Source: Akebia trifoliata (Eukaryota; Streptophyta; Magnoliopsida; Ranunculales; Lardizabalaceae). Taken from it: a DNA stretch of 64,000 nucleotides. Under the pieces are notes generated by a model. That model did no database searches. It had not been told where the DNA came from and saw only the letters and a list, made by a program, of their open reading frames with translations. The stretch's first letter is position 1, and each line of letters opens with the position of its first letter. The position numbers were made by a program, and so were the translations under genes. The stretch is from the NCBI GenBank assembly GCA_017979445.1, contig CM030711.1, positions 15,454,922-15,518,921 of the forward strand, given 5' to 3'. Below, one piece after another: positions 12,041-23,014 of this stretch.

Positions 12041-13236
12041 GCATATCTAATAGCAATCAATCTAGAAAGTGAATCAGAGAACAATGATGATCAATAAATT
12101 AGAATAGCATGGAAATAATATCAATCATTGATCAAACATTGAGATAGGCACAAAATTTTTCCTTATGGTCCACTTGGGGATCACTTTGAGTGACTCAAAA
12201 TAATTTGAGATTTTAATAAATATTGAATCGAGGATAGGGTGATAATCGTTGAGACAAGGGGTGATGATTTTTTTTTAATTTAAAGAAATAAAGAAAAACT
12301 GAATTCAGTTTTAAAAAAAATTGTTCATTTTTTTTAGAGAAAAATCGAATATTGTTTAAAATAAAAAATTTTGAAACAAAAATTTTTTTTTAAATATTTT
12401 TTATTTTAATTTTTTTTAAAAACATTTTTTTAAAATTTTTTTAAAAATGTTTTTTTTAAGTTTTTTTTAAAAACATTTTTTTATTTTTTTAACGTTTTTT
12501 TTAATTTTTTAAAAAAGGTTTTTTTTTTCTTTTTTAACGTTTGTTTTTTAATTTACTATCAAAGATCAATACATATATCCTAAAAAAAAATTAAAAAATA
12601 AAAAAAACTAAAAAATAAAAATAAAAATAAATAAATAAAAAAAATTTTATTTAAAAAAAAATCTTTATGATCCAATAACCTTCATTCCATTTTACCTCAT
12701 TATTTTCCTTTAAACCATTAGATTATTTGGGAGTCTCCCACATCGACCTTTAATTGGGACTACAAAAAAACATCCAAGAATATGCTATCCAAACTTTTAT
12801 AGCCAATTTCAGTATCATCTCATCCTCAATATTATATGTCAATTTGAATATTTCATTGTTTATGGTCATCCCAAATGACACTAGATTAAACCCTAAAAAA
12901 AAAAATTATATGCCAAATCAAAGTATCCAAAATCGAAACAAATGATACCAATGATAATACAAACCTAAAAAAGAATCCAAAGAAAAAATGGGTCAACACC
13001 CATTTTTCCACATCATCATCCTCTCAATATCCTGCATTATTTACGGTCATCCCAAATGACCTTAAATTGAATCATAGCAAATAATATTCCATAATAATAT
13101 GTTAAAAATAATGTCGAGAGAATATAATACAAATCTAAAAAATAAACGAATCAAATAAACAAAATAAACATAAAAAAACTAGGTCTAAATGGCAATGTTC
13201 CCATACTTGGGGGATTTCAAGTTTGATCATCAATAA
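12041..13236. other. AT-rich non-coding part of element B leader
   Basis: 12,240-12,670 is a low-complexity run of T and A tracts such as 'ttttttaaaaacatttttt'. 12,670-13,236 is ordinary AT-rich sequence with two loose copies of 'gtcatcccaaatgac' (near 12,867 and 13,040). I see no gene in it. Confidence 0.6.
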
Positions 13237-13254
13237 TCCCTAGTGGAGTCGCCA
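13237..13254 (-). other. Primer binding site of element B (tRNA-Arg type)
   Basis: Minus strand reads TGGCGACTCCACTAGGGA one base inside the 5' LTR. It matches the PBS of elements A and F except near its 3' end. This PBS is, from knowledge of Ogre elements, complementary to tRNA-Arg. Confidence 0.75.
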
Positions 13255-13255
13255 C

Positions 13256-14724
13256 TGAAAGCGCCTTTGATCCGTAGGGTGCACGGATCCGCTTTTGATT
13301 TTTGAGGTTTGGGAGTCGCCACCTAGTTATTATAGTCTAAGAACCGAACATTGACTTTAAAAGGTAAATAATACTAATCTACGAAAGAAAATACGGGTCC
13401 AGAGATCACGTTACGGGGTCGAAAAGTCTTAGGCACCAACCCCGCCCGGCAAACGTCGGTCTCTACTATTCTCCAAAGAAGACTACATTGTTAAAAAGAC
13501 CTAACCACTAAAAAAATAAGAAATATTTACCTTTACGAACGCAACGGTTTTGTTCCCTCAGATCTGATAGAACAGTTCCTCATACAACACTCATCCCTTT
13601 GTTCTATCACCGGATTCACTTCAGATCTTCAAGATGAAGTACCTCCTTCTTAGATCTGAATTTTTCTAATTTGTTATAGATTTCTGGGTGTTTTGAAGGA
13701 TTTCTAAGTATTTTTTGAGTTAAAGTTGGGGTATGAATATTAGGTAAGGAGTTAGGACTTCAAAATTAAGGTTTATGGGAGGCTAGGAAATCTTTTTGAC
13801 CTACTTTCTTAGGGTTTAATTTTTTAATACGAAAATAAGTTGTAGAGACGCCTATTTATAAATTTTTTTTTAAACTTTTTATATAGAGTTAAAGTTAGAT
13901 TATGTTTCTTTTAGATAGAGTTAGTGTTTAATTATAATTATTTTAGATAGTTTTAGAGTTTAATTAGAATTCTATTAGATAGTTTTAGAGTTTAATTAAG
14001 TTTCTTTAAGATAGTTTTAGTATTTAATTAGAATTATTTTAGATAGAGTTAGTGTTTTGACTTAAGTCTCACTTGATTGACTTTAATTTTAATTAGGATT
14101 TCACTTTACATTAATTAATATTTTAATTATTAATTTTAGAATTTTTAATTATTAAAATTATAAAATTACCGTTTTGCCCTCGAAGATAACCTTTTGCGTT
14201 TTAAGTCATTTTTCAATGTTTTAGGATGTTTTGGAATCGATTTTTCGTAAGAAATTCAATGAGAATATTGGTTTGTGTCATTTATCAAAAAAATTATGCA
14301 AAATGGTTGTGAATTTTATGAGGGGCATTTTCATAATTTTGTCAAATTTTGTGAAAATTGGCGAAATGATTTATTTGATTTCGATTTGTTATTTTATGTG
14401 TTTGAAAGGATTTTTTTAAGTGTAATGTAGGATATAGGGATGTTTTAAGGTTAGGGGTATTTTGGTAATTTGATCATTTTTTAGTGATTTTTATCGTGAA
14501 GCTGCTTTTTGTCTGCAGGATGATGATTTCTATATTTTTGGAGTTATATTTTCCTAGCGTAGTGCGATTTCTATAGTTTTGTTAATTTGAGATACCTCAT
14601 CTGAATTTCTGAAACATATCTAGTAATAAAATATAGTATTGGAATAATCATCCATCATTGAGAATCATTGCAATCGGGTTGACGAGTTGATTAATCAGGC
14701 GAGTGCAAAAATAAGGTGTCTACA
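13256..14724 (-). repeat. 5' LTR of element B
   Basis: 1,469 bp, pair of 5,083-6,587. Minus strand opens TGTAGACACC and closes GGCGCTTTCA. Its internal array of ~33-bp units (about 13,905-14,060) has fewer copies than the 3' LTR, which accounts for most of the 36-bp length difference. Confidence 0.88.
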
Positions 14725-14729
14725 TTGGG

Positions 14730-15798
14730 GCATTTTCCAGATGAGTGGGCTCATGGGTCAAATCAAACCATTCCTACATGGATGCCACATAGCTCAAAGC
14801 ATACAAAATCTATTACATCCGCATTAAGATCATGTAAGCCCATTGAAAATATATCTATAGAAACCATGGTTTTTCAGATAATTAGTCTACAAGGATAGCA
14901 CATTTATAGTTAAGCTTCGACCAATCAATTTTTTTTCATTTTTTTATACGAATGAACTAATCATAAAAGGACTTCTCTTTTTATTTTTATTTTTTTTATG
15001 ATCCAATCGATGATCGCTTTGAATTTTCATTTTGATCAATCAAAAAGTGACGAGCGGTACGCCCTAAGTTTAACGAAAAGTGATCCGTTTGATCTTTTGA
15101 AGCTTTAAAACTCAAAACAAAAATGAAGTCCAAGAAGAAAGTTGCTAAGATTGATGTAAAGAACAAACTGAGCAAAAAAAAAATTAAAATTTTTTTTGTA
15201 TTCATTTTGAGGCACATTGCCTCTAGTTTTTGGCTTGGGCCAAAATTTTTCTTATGTTTGTTTTTTTTGCTCATTTTGTATCCTTACAAAAAGTCAAACA
15301 TAAATATTAACGGAAACGATAGTAAGTGGACTCAAAAACTAATTCCGATTTGTCAAAATCTTGCTGACTTTGTCACATTTGAAAGAAAATTTTGTTCTAT
15401 CCCAAGTCAATATGCTATAATAGTTAATCGGAGATCAAACGAGAAAATTATAATCATTTTAAGTTCGACTGATTTTTTTTGCTCATTTTGAGGCACATTG
15501 CCTTTGGATTTTTTTTTACTCATTTTTAGGAACATTGCCTCTGATTTTTGGCTTGGGAGAAAAAAAAATATTTTTTTCATTTTTTTTTAATTTTTTTGAT
15601 GATATGCATGCTTAAAAGAAATATAATCGAATAAGTAAAGAAAAAATCATTTTTTTTAAACTCAAGGGAGTAAATAAAGAAAAAGAAACTCACCTAAACA
15701 ACAAACACAACAAATACAATAAATAATGTTAGCTTGTAAGTAAGAATATTTTGTATTTTTTGTAAAATGGTCGAGTTGACACAAAGGTAGAGCCTTCC
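14730..15798 (-). other. Leader of element A, distal part
   Basis: Non-coding, matches 50,390-51,506 of element F. Three copies of 'tgaggcacattgcctctg'-like sequence (about 15,208, 15,489 and 15,530) are short repeats. A 122-aa plus-strand and a 92-aa minus-strand open frame overlap here; both are Lys/Phe-rich and fall in AT-rich sequence broken in the F counterpart, so neither is called. Confidence 0.65.
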
Positions 15799-15816
15799 TT
15801 CCCCACTGGAGTCGCC
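15799..15816 (-). other. Primer binding site of element A (tRNA-Arg type)
   Basis: Minus strand TGGCGACTCCAGTGGGG, four bases inside the 5' LTR; same type as in F and B. Confidence 0.75.
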
Positions 15817-15820
15817 AAGT

Positions 15821-17149
15821 TGTAGACATGTGATTTATTCAATTTTGAATATATCAACCACTTTTTGGGGGGTTTGGAGTCCCCACCATTCATATTTGAA
15901 ATGGGTGTGAATGGTCACCCGGATTGTATTATTTTGAAAAATCATGTTTTTTGGCATTCGATGACTCTCGTACGGATATGGCTCATTTGGTTCAACTTTT
16001 GATTCAAGGTGAGGGGATCCATTTTATGGAGTAAGGAAGGTGTTAGGCACCCTACTCCATCCACCATGGTGGTAACCTCGGATTCGATTCATTCTTGAAA
16101 ATAAAGATAAAATAAAAGGAAATCGAAAAATTCGATATGTGTCGTCAAGTATGAGAGACTTTAATATTGATTCAAACCATTAAGGGTACCCTTATTGAAA
16201 AATGGACCCTTTGATGGTTCAAGCCATTAGTGGTGTGTGTGTAAGTGTATAGAGGAGGAAAAGTAGAAGAGAGAAGAGGGGTGATTCTTGTCCAAAGCCC
16301 ACCTTGTTCTTCTTGAACTTCTTTGAATTTTCTTGACTTGCTTGAGAGAATTGAGAGTTGAGAGTTGATGTGAGTTGAGAGTTGAGAGTAATGAGGTGAG
16401 TTGAGAGTAGAGAATTTTTTAGATGAAACTTTTTTCAAATTTTCATTAGATAGTGAGAATTGAGGATGAGAGGCGGTTTTATAGAGTTTGAGAGTTGTTT
16501 TTAAGGGTAAAGTTGGGTGAAATGAGGAGGAATGGTAGAATGGTGTGGGGTTTAAGAGAAAGATAGAGGTAAATTAAAAGGGTTTGGAAGGTATTTGTGT
16601 AAGAAGGTTAAATGGGTTGGGCTTAAGAGTGTTGGACTTGGGTTTTAGGAGGGTTTTTGGGTTATAGGAATTGGTTGGGGTCATTTTGGATTGAATTTTT
16701 GATGGTGGGTAAGTTTTAGAATTTAGGTAAAATGGGGTTGAACTTAGGTTAGGGGAGGGGAGGTGAGAGATTGATTTTAGAGAGTTGAAGGTTGGTGGGC
16801 CGTAGATGGGCTTGGGGTATTTTTGGTCTCGAAGATGAAGCAGTGAGGGTGGAGGAAATGATAGGTGTCCCAAGTCTCATTTTTTTTTTTAATTTTATTC
16901 ATTTTTTTGAGGTTTTTGAAAATATTGGATTGATCAAAATGCCACATGTTGGCAAATCGGGCTTTTTAGGCCCGTTGGTGAATCTTATTAAAAATAGAGT
17001 GTTTTTAGTTTTGAGAGCGGAGCGATAAAGGTGGGGGTAAGTTAAGTCCCCTTTTATGGGTCCGCTAGTCCCGTCGACTAATTTTTATTGAAAATTTGAT
17101 ATTTTTGGGCCCTTTCGAGTGGGGGCCCGTTCAAATTGGGGTGTCTACA
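15821..17149 (-). repeat. 5' LTR of element A
   Basis: 1,329 bp with TG...CA ends (minus TGTAGACACC...CATGTCTACA). A minus-strand TATAAAACCGC box lies at about 16,475-16,485. It aligns with the ends and several internal blocks of the F LTR (the 'ggtgttaggcaccct' block, the GA-rich block, and the U3 'ggcaaatcgggctttttagg' block near 16,953) but lacks about 1 kb, including two of three U3 repeats present in F. Confidence 0.85.
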
Positions 17150-17199
17150 ATTAGTTTGCGTCGATCACTATGAACCTTGTCATAACCACCCTTGTTCCC

Positions 17200-17777
17200 G
17201 CTGTTATGGGGAGTGTGATCTCCCTTACTGAGTTAGTCGAGGCTTTATTGAATCCGAACACAATAGTTTGAGTTGGCGCTAGACTCTTCGAGACCCCATC
17301 TTCTTCGTTGTTCCTAAAGAGAGGATGTCTACCGCACTTCTGGCATCAACCAGAATTCTTCTGAGGTCTACATTCCCGACTAGAAGCACTATGACGAGCG
17401 CATCCTGATGAGGCATAGCTTTCCCTTGGAGATCGTCCTCTATAAATATTATCACCTGCTCCCCCGTGGTGGGGTTCAATCTCCTCTATCTGTTATGGGG
17501 AGTGTGATCTCCCTTACTGAGTTAGTCGAGGCTTTATTGAATCCGAACACAATAGTTTGAGTTGGCGCTAGACTTTTCGAGACCCCATCTTCTTCGTTGT
17601 TCCTAAAGAGAGGATGTCTACCGCACTTCTGGCATCAACCAGAATTCTTCTGAGGTCTACATTCCCGACTAGAAGCACTATGACGAGCGCATCCTGATGA
17701 GGCATAGCTTTCCCTTGGAGATCGTCCTCTATAAATATTATCACCTGCTCCCCCGTGGTGGGGTTCAATCTCCTCTA
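17200..17777 (-). pseudogene. Element C protease region, present as a 289-bp tandem duplication
   Basis: Two copies, 17,200-17,488 and 17,489-17,777, differ by one visible base (gactcttc versus gacttttc). Each encodes a 66-aa frame with VIFIEDDLQG, PHQDALVIVLLVG and RRILVDARSAVDIL. The last block matches the aspartic protease active-site region of gypsy elements, where DTG or DSG is usual; here it is DAR, so the catalytic motif is lost. Only the N-terminal part of the protease is present. The duplication junction has 'tgtt' microhomology. Confidence 0.75.
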
Positions 17778-17798
17778 TCTGTTGACCCCCGATGACAC

Positions 17799-18900
17799 TT
17801 AATTGACACTAACCTCGTGACATATCTTCATTACCCTTGCTCTGGACATATGCCTTAACTGTCTCTCTAACTCATGTAACCCCGAGATAGTGTGCACTAC
17901 CCTGCGACTCTCAGGTTCATAGTGTCTTTCCCTTTTGGGCAGTTGAGGTTGCGATTTTCGATTCTCTTCTCCATGTGCCTCTCGTCTTCCTTTGGTTGTG
18001 GAGGCCACGTATCTCCTAAGTTTCCCGTCCTTGATCATATCTTGTATAATATGTTTTAGTTTGTAACAATCCTCGGTAGGGTCATCTGCTCCTTGGTACT
18101 CACATTATAGTTTCCCCGACTTTTTTCGATAGTCCCAAGGTGGTTGCACGAAGCCAAGGTTATTGCGTATGTGTCTCAATATCATAGACAACTTTCTCAT
18201 TGAGCGGTGTGTAGACTTGTCCTCTCTTCCACCTTGACTGCTCCTTCAGGTCTCGTCATCTCTTCCTACTACCCCCATCTCCTAGCTCAATTGTTATTTT
18301 CGAGACCTCCCATACTGTTAGCAACTGTCTGTGCTTCCCACCATCTAATTTTCATCAACTCTTCTACCAGGATATACTTCTCGACTTTCGTGTAAAGGCC
18401 TTCGAGTCATGAGGGGTCAGATTTAATCAATGACTCATGCAACCGTGTTCTTGGGATAATCGCAGCGATGTAGGCCGCGCAAGCGATCGCCTCATCCATA
18501 CTTTCAACAGCTATTGCCCTTGTTTGGAATCGGTTAACAAAAGAAATTATACTCTTACCGACTTCCTGTTGTAGCTTAAAAATTATGTTTACTCCGACTT
18601 TCTTCTTACATAAGTGAACGAACTGTCTAACGAACGTCTCCTCTAGTTCAGAAAAATTCACCATCTACCCAGTTGGTAACTCTTAGAACCATGACATAGC
18701 TACGTGCCTCATAGAGGATGGGAAGAATTTGTAAAGTAAATAATCATCGTTTTGGTACAAGGCCATTTGACTCCTATAGTGGAAGACATGGTCCATAGGG
18801 TCCCTCATCCCATCGAATGTTTCGAATTTTGGTGGATGAAATGCTATCGGGGGGTCGGTGCTCATTATTGCTGGTGTAAACGATGTTCCCCTGAGCTCTC
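17799..18900 (-). pseudogene. Element C gag
   Basis: 18,683-18,865 encodes FHPPKFETFDGMRDPMDHVF, matching the start of the Retrotrans_gag capsid domain; 18,407-18,664 continues it with FVRQFVHLCKKK and SIISFVNRFQTRA. 17,799-18,130 carries the gag C-terminal signature with DCYKLKHIIQDMIKDGKLRRYV. The frames do not join: a stop separates the capsid halves, and 18,131-18,406 is not open. 18,900-19,339 is the gag N-terminus/leader on the same strand with no clean frame. Confidence 0.75.
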
Positions 18901-19339
18901 AAATAGCATTCTGAGCTTTCTGCCCTGGGTCCCTTCCTTGAGCGAGCTCCTTGTCTCTCATTCTCAGCATCTCTTCGACTTCCCCCCTTGCTACGTTCTT
19001 ACTGTTGTAGAATCCTCAGTTCGATCAGCTTCAGTTCTTCCTGTTACATGAAGCGTGTGCCCCTGACTACCTTCTCCCTCTAGACCTCCTCATGTCTCAG
19101 TTCCCTCGTCCAGTCTCTGTCTGAGCTCCTCGTTTTTCCTCCATATCGTTGTGATCTCGTCGTTCTGCTTCTTTAACCCACTACGCATCTCCTCCATCAT
19201 ATCTTTTAACAAATGATACATCACAAGCATTGGATCTTGCCGTGATGAAGGTGGATCTGCTAGTAAAGGGTTTAATGGCTATCCACGTCCCTCATTTCTT
19301 GCCCTCTCCATATTGGTCGTTTTTCTCCTTATAACGTAT

Positions 19340-19356
19340 CACACAGACGATGCCAA
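19340..19356 (-). other. Primer binding site of element C
   Basis: Minus strand reads TGGCATCGTCTGTGTGA. This is close to the TGGCGCCGTCTGTGG form common in plant gypsy elements (tRNA-Asp type by knowledge of the family). Confidence 0.55.
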
Positions 19357-19357
19357 A

Positions 19358-19917
19358 TTATAGATGCACTTTTTTGCTCTACCTCGAGATCCTCCTTGAA
19401 AACTCCCAGCTTGGTGTATGGCTTGCAACAGAATCACTCCAACGATCAAGTTAGAAATTAGTGTTGAGCTAATAAAGTGTTCTTTAGGAAGATTTTTTCC
19501 TAACCTTTTGTGTGAGTTGCTATCTTGTATTTATAGAGTTTCTGGCTTGTAGATTTCCCATGATCTTTTTCAGTGATTTCTGTCAGAGTAGTTGTGTCTT
19601 CTCCCTGACTTCTCAGTTGTAGGAGTTGCTATACCTGACCTGTTATGGCAAGAGCAGTTTCAATCGATCTTGTCAGGTTGGGGTTGTCACATCTGATCTG
19701 TCAGATCTGACAGGCTTCATGGTCATCCGACCTACTCTTTTTAGAGTACGTGCGAAGGTACATGTTGTTGTAGCTCGGAGTATTATCCATTTGACTCGAA
19801 GAATCGATTACTATTTTCTAAGATTGCCACATGTCAATCGCTCCGAGAAATACCTTCCACAATATACTTGTCAAAATGCGAGGAATTACAAGTTGAATGT
19901 TACATAGCCTCTACACA
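19358..19917 (-). repeat. 5' LTR of element C
   Basis: About 560 bp. The minus strand starts TGTGTAGAGG at 19,917 and ends near 19,358 at TCTATA (probably a decayed TCTACA). A minus-strand TATAAATACA box at 19,526-19,537 fits a U3 promoter. The 3' LTR is outside the window, so the boundaries rest on the terminal motifs and PBS only. Confidence 0.65.
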
Positions 19918-20146
19918 TAGTAAGTATGCTCCTTCAACCCAAGCTCAAATAAGAAATTAAAAGTGGATTTTCACGACCTCTCTCCATAGCTTGTTCAAAA
20001 ACACATACTTCATCTTTAAAAGAAACACAATTAGAACTGCAACCACATTTTACAATAAATTACTTAGAAAACACAAAATGAAGTCAAAATCCATTCAACT
20101 ACACAGGATGTAATCTTCTTAACATATGGCCTTAACTACAGCTCCA

Positions 20147-20190
<44 letters not shown>

Positions 20191-20904
20191 TATATTATTT
20201 ATCTACTTTTGTTAAACCTATTTCCTTGTGTAATTCATTTTACTCTAAACATAAGTATAGATGTCACTAGACAAACATAAAATTATTTAAAAAGTAAGAC
20301 TCAAAAAGCAATCATTTATACCTTTGCTCGATCAATATCGATAGCCATTGAAAAGTAGATGGGTTGCTTGACTGCAAACTTTGCACTTGCAATCGGCTAC
20401 TCTACATATCTATCAGTGGTCTCTTCATTAAATTTAGAAGAGAGTAAAAAACAAGTGAACTTAAAATGGATTATGAATTCATTGTTTTGAATCTCAAATT
20501 GAAATTGAAAGTTTAGATATCGTGCTCATGACAAAATTTAGGAAAAACTAAGATACTTTTGCGACCATGTTATTATAGAGAGATGGCTGAGATTGGTATC
20601 AAAACATTTACATGAAGAAAACAGATATTTTTTTCTTGATGTTAACTAGAGCTTTTAAGAGAGACACGCACCTTAGTTGACAAATGCAGAAAATTTCTCC
20701 ATGGGATTTTTTTCTTCACTAGTGAAAGTGGATTTTTTCATAACGACATGGCAAGTACACAACTCGCTAAAAGTCATCTTCAATCAATATCCATTTATTA
20801 CTCATGTGCCTACTTAACTAACAACTAATATACATTCATGTGTGCTAAAAAAAATTATAATATGGCATATTTTTAGTTGTATTACAAATATACCATTTAT
20901 TACT
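19918..20904. other. AT-rich sequence without a gene; (TA)n at 20,155-20,196
   Basis: A TA dinucleotide run of about 40 bp with one 'catata' interruption. A direct repeat, 'ccatttattactcat(g/a)tgcctact', occurs at about 20,789 and 20,890. Otherwise I see nothing. Confidence 0.6.
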
Positions 20905-21240
20905 CATATGCCTACTTGATTAACAACCATAGAATTTCATCACCCCCATGTATTCCAATCCCGAGAAATATTTTATCTCTTCTTTCTATCCATTTGTTGT
21001 CACTGTTGATAGTTTCTTCGCATTGTTCTTCTAACAGCATACCCAAATCAGCTATATCCATTTCTTTTCCAAGTAAGGCCATCAAAGAGAAGTTACGAAG
21101 GCTTAGATCATCCTTAAACATGCTATACAATAGGCTTCTTCCCCGTAAATATGTCCAATATAAGGATCCCATAACAGTACACATCCCCTCTTGTTGACAC
21201 TTGTTTACCCATTACATACTCTGCAAATTATTTATACACG
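20905..21240 (-). pseudogene. LRR receptor-like kinase fragment (C-terminal kinase lobe)
   Basis: Minus strand, high to low coordinate: a block [20 protein letters not shown] followed after a frame change by MFKDDLSLRNF, then MDIADLGMLLEEQ. This matches subdomains IX to XI and the C-terminal tail of plant LRR-XII (EFR/Xa21-like) kinases, where GDVYSYGILLLEMFTGK is followed by MFKDxLxLxxF. An in-frame stop and a frameshift lie between the blocks, and no catalytic loop, transmembrane or LRR sequence is seen upstream (21,240-21,600). It is a relic of about 110 codons. The kinase subfamily is inferred from memory of the consensus. Confidence 0.75.
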
Positions 21241-22784
21241 TCATACTTTAGTGTTGCTGTAGGAAAGAGAAATGCCAATCACATACTCATGTTTATTTAA
21301 ATTTTTTTTTTGTGAAACATGTTTTACTTTTATATTCTCTAAATTAAGAAATTATAGTACCCAACAATTGAAATTAAATAAACATCAAGGATATGAAAAT
21401 CTTATGAATTTGACTCAAGTAACACAATTTCTTATAGTCTATTCACAAATTAGTTAATTAATTAGATAAATATTATGAACAATTCATGTTCAGTCATGCT
21501 ATTTGCAAAGTGAGCCTAATCAATTAACTATTGTAAGAAAAATAAATGACATTTATACTTAGAGCAATCTAAACTAATTAAAAAATTGCAGCTAAGCATA
21601 AAGTAGGGAACTCACCAATATCAAAAATGGTTTAATTATGAACTAGACATTTGATTAAGCTCCAATGTCACAAGATTGTCACGAGATACTTTTGAGCTCC
21701 ATTGCATTTACAAACAATGTTAAAACACAAGTATAGAATCAAAATGAAAATTAATTGAATAATTCATTGCAAACTAAATAAATAATTAATTAAACCATGA
21801 AAGTGACATACCGATAAACACTTATTAAATCATTCATTGCAAACTACGAGCTCCAACTTAGTAATTTTCAAAATCAGGTTTACATAATCATTATTTTAGA
21901 ATAATAAAAATAAAGTAGATAATATTCAAACTAAATGAAATTCAAGATCTTCTTAAAACCTATCTTAAACATTCAAAAATCAATCAGATTCATGTAAACA
22001 TCTTCAAATAAGAATACAAGGGTAAAGTCAGAATACTCATGACCCAACTTAAAAATATTAAATGGATTGTTTTCTAATTAAAAAAATTAAACTAGTAAGG
22101 AATTATGTTTGTTGGTCCTTCTAAGGAAACTTTACTGAGTTAAATTAGGTAATTGAGAATTCTTGAAGTCAACCATTAGAGTTTCATGAGAATAAGAAAA
22201 TTAGATATTCATAAATATTTTTCACCAGCCATGGAGCCCACCTTAAGAGTATTTGAAAATAAAAAATGCTTTAAGAGCCAAGTTTGAAAAGTAAAAGAGT
22301 GGAACTTACAATCGGTGAAGAACTGAATAGTTCACACAAGCTCGATGATAATGGAACTCTGGAATTCAATCCATCCCAAACTACTCGAATCCACAAATTT
22401 CAAATAAAGATTAGAATAAAATCATAAAACATCCAATCTAGAACTAAAACCAAAAATCTTATAAATAAAAAGAAAAGACCATCAATGAGGATCTAAAATT
22501 ACCTATAATCTTTAATGTTATTTGAACTTTGGAGATTTAAAGAGAAATCAAAGAGTGGGAGAGGAAGATGGTTGTAGGAAGGAGGATCGAAGAATGAGAA
22601 AGGAAAAATCACGCCCAAAAATCAAACCACCCTAATCTAATGAGAATCGCAAGTCTTACATGATTCAAAGTGAAAGAGATAAAGAGAGAGAGTATGAGGC
22701 AAAGGAAGAGAGGGAGATCGAGAATCTCTAGGGTTCCCGCGAGAAAGTTACCCCCAAAAATCAAACACAAAAATCTTTGCACCA
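21241..22784. other. AT-rich sequence, no gene recognised
   Basis: Contains no long open frame with recognisable content. 22,500-22,740 is purine-rich (gagagag-type) and ends 'ctagggttcccgcgag', resembling a transcribed 5' leader read on the minus strand, but I find no coding sequence attached. Confidence 0.5.
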
Positions 22785-23013
22785 AAATAGACTTAGATTC
22801 GTCAGCAGCTTCACAAAAATTGCTTCGCTAATCGTCTCTTTGGAGGCATTTAACCAAAAATCACCTTTATTTTCCTATTGTTTGAGGTGTTTCTCATCAA
22901 ATTCCACTAATTTAGTCTTTTGGGAGGTGCTTAATCACCATTGATGTTGCTGTTTAGGTGGCATTTCGCTAAATTACCTAAAAAATACCTCTAAAAGCCC
23001 CTTATTTTTGTAG
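22785..23013 (-). mobile_element. Possible DNA-transposon (CACTA-like) terminus
   Basis: The minus strand from about 23,017 reads TACTACAAAAATAAGGGGC, close to CACTACAAAAA ends of plant CACTA elements. The following 200 bp contain repeated 'ggcatttaaccaaa/ggcatttcgctaaa' and 'gaggtgttt/ggaggtgctt' motifs typical of subterminal repeats. I found no matching opposite terminus or transposase in the window, so this is tentative. Confidence 0.3.
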
Positions 23014-23014
23014 T

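Larger units (their letters stand above)
5083..14724 (-). mobile_element. Element B: nested, largely non-coding Tat-like LTR retrotransposon
   Basis: A 9.64-kb element bounded by LTRs 5,083-6,587 and 13,256-14,724. Orientation is minus: the PBS lies just inside the right LTR (13,237-13,254) and a polypurine tract just inside the left one. The ends follow TG...CA, starting TGTAGACA on the minus strand. The only coding trace I can find is a decayed integrase near 9,380-9,830; gag, protease and RT are absent or beyond recognition. The leader block (10,960-12,040) is homologous to the leaders of A and F although the LTRs look unrelated. It is best seen as a non-autonomous derivative. Confidence 0.85.
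1..17149 (-). mobile_element. Element A: Tat/Ogre-like Ty3/gypsy retrotransposon, 5' portion, interrupted by element B
   Basis: Read on the minus strand it runs 5' LTR (15,821-17,149), PBS, leader, a broken ORF1, a tandem array and gag, and leaves the window at position 1 inside gag, so protease, pol and the 3' LTR are outside. Every internal block has a close counterpart in the same order in element F (45,500-51,524), which is how I assign it. The leader is split by element B at 5,078-14,729. ORF1 and gag both carry stops and frameshifts, so this copy is dead. It lies inside element C: C coding sequence begins right after 17,149, and the 5 bp 'attag' at 17,150-17,154 is the expected target-site half; its partner is outside the window. 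Confidence 0.85.
17150..19917 (-). mobile_element. Element C: Ty3/gypsy remnant (5' LTR, PBS, gag, protease), cut by element A
   Basis: On the minus strand: 5' LTR 19,358-19,917, PBS, about 400 bp of leader/early gag, gag core 18,407-18,900, gag C-terminus 17,799-18,130, protease at 17,200-17,777 (duplicated), then the junction with the LTR of A at 17,149/17,150. Pol would lie left of element A, outside the window. Frames are interrupted throughout. Its LTR layout and PBS-side sequence align with element D, so C and D belong to related families. Confidence 0.8.

Noticed and set aside
14996..15491. Overlapping 92-aa minus and 122-aa plus open frames
   Set aside because: They fall in the AT-rich leader of element A; the F counterpart (50,650-51,180) does not keep either frame.
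15821..17149. The LTR of element A as a solo LTR
   Set aside because: A PBS and a leader matching element F follow directly on its inner side, interrupted only by nested element B, so it is a true 5' LTR.
20155..20196. TA-rich run as a regulatory or origin element
   Set aside because: A plain dinucleotide microsatellite; nothing around it suggests a function.
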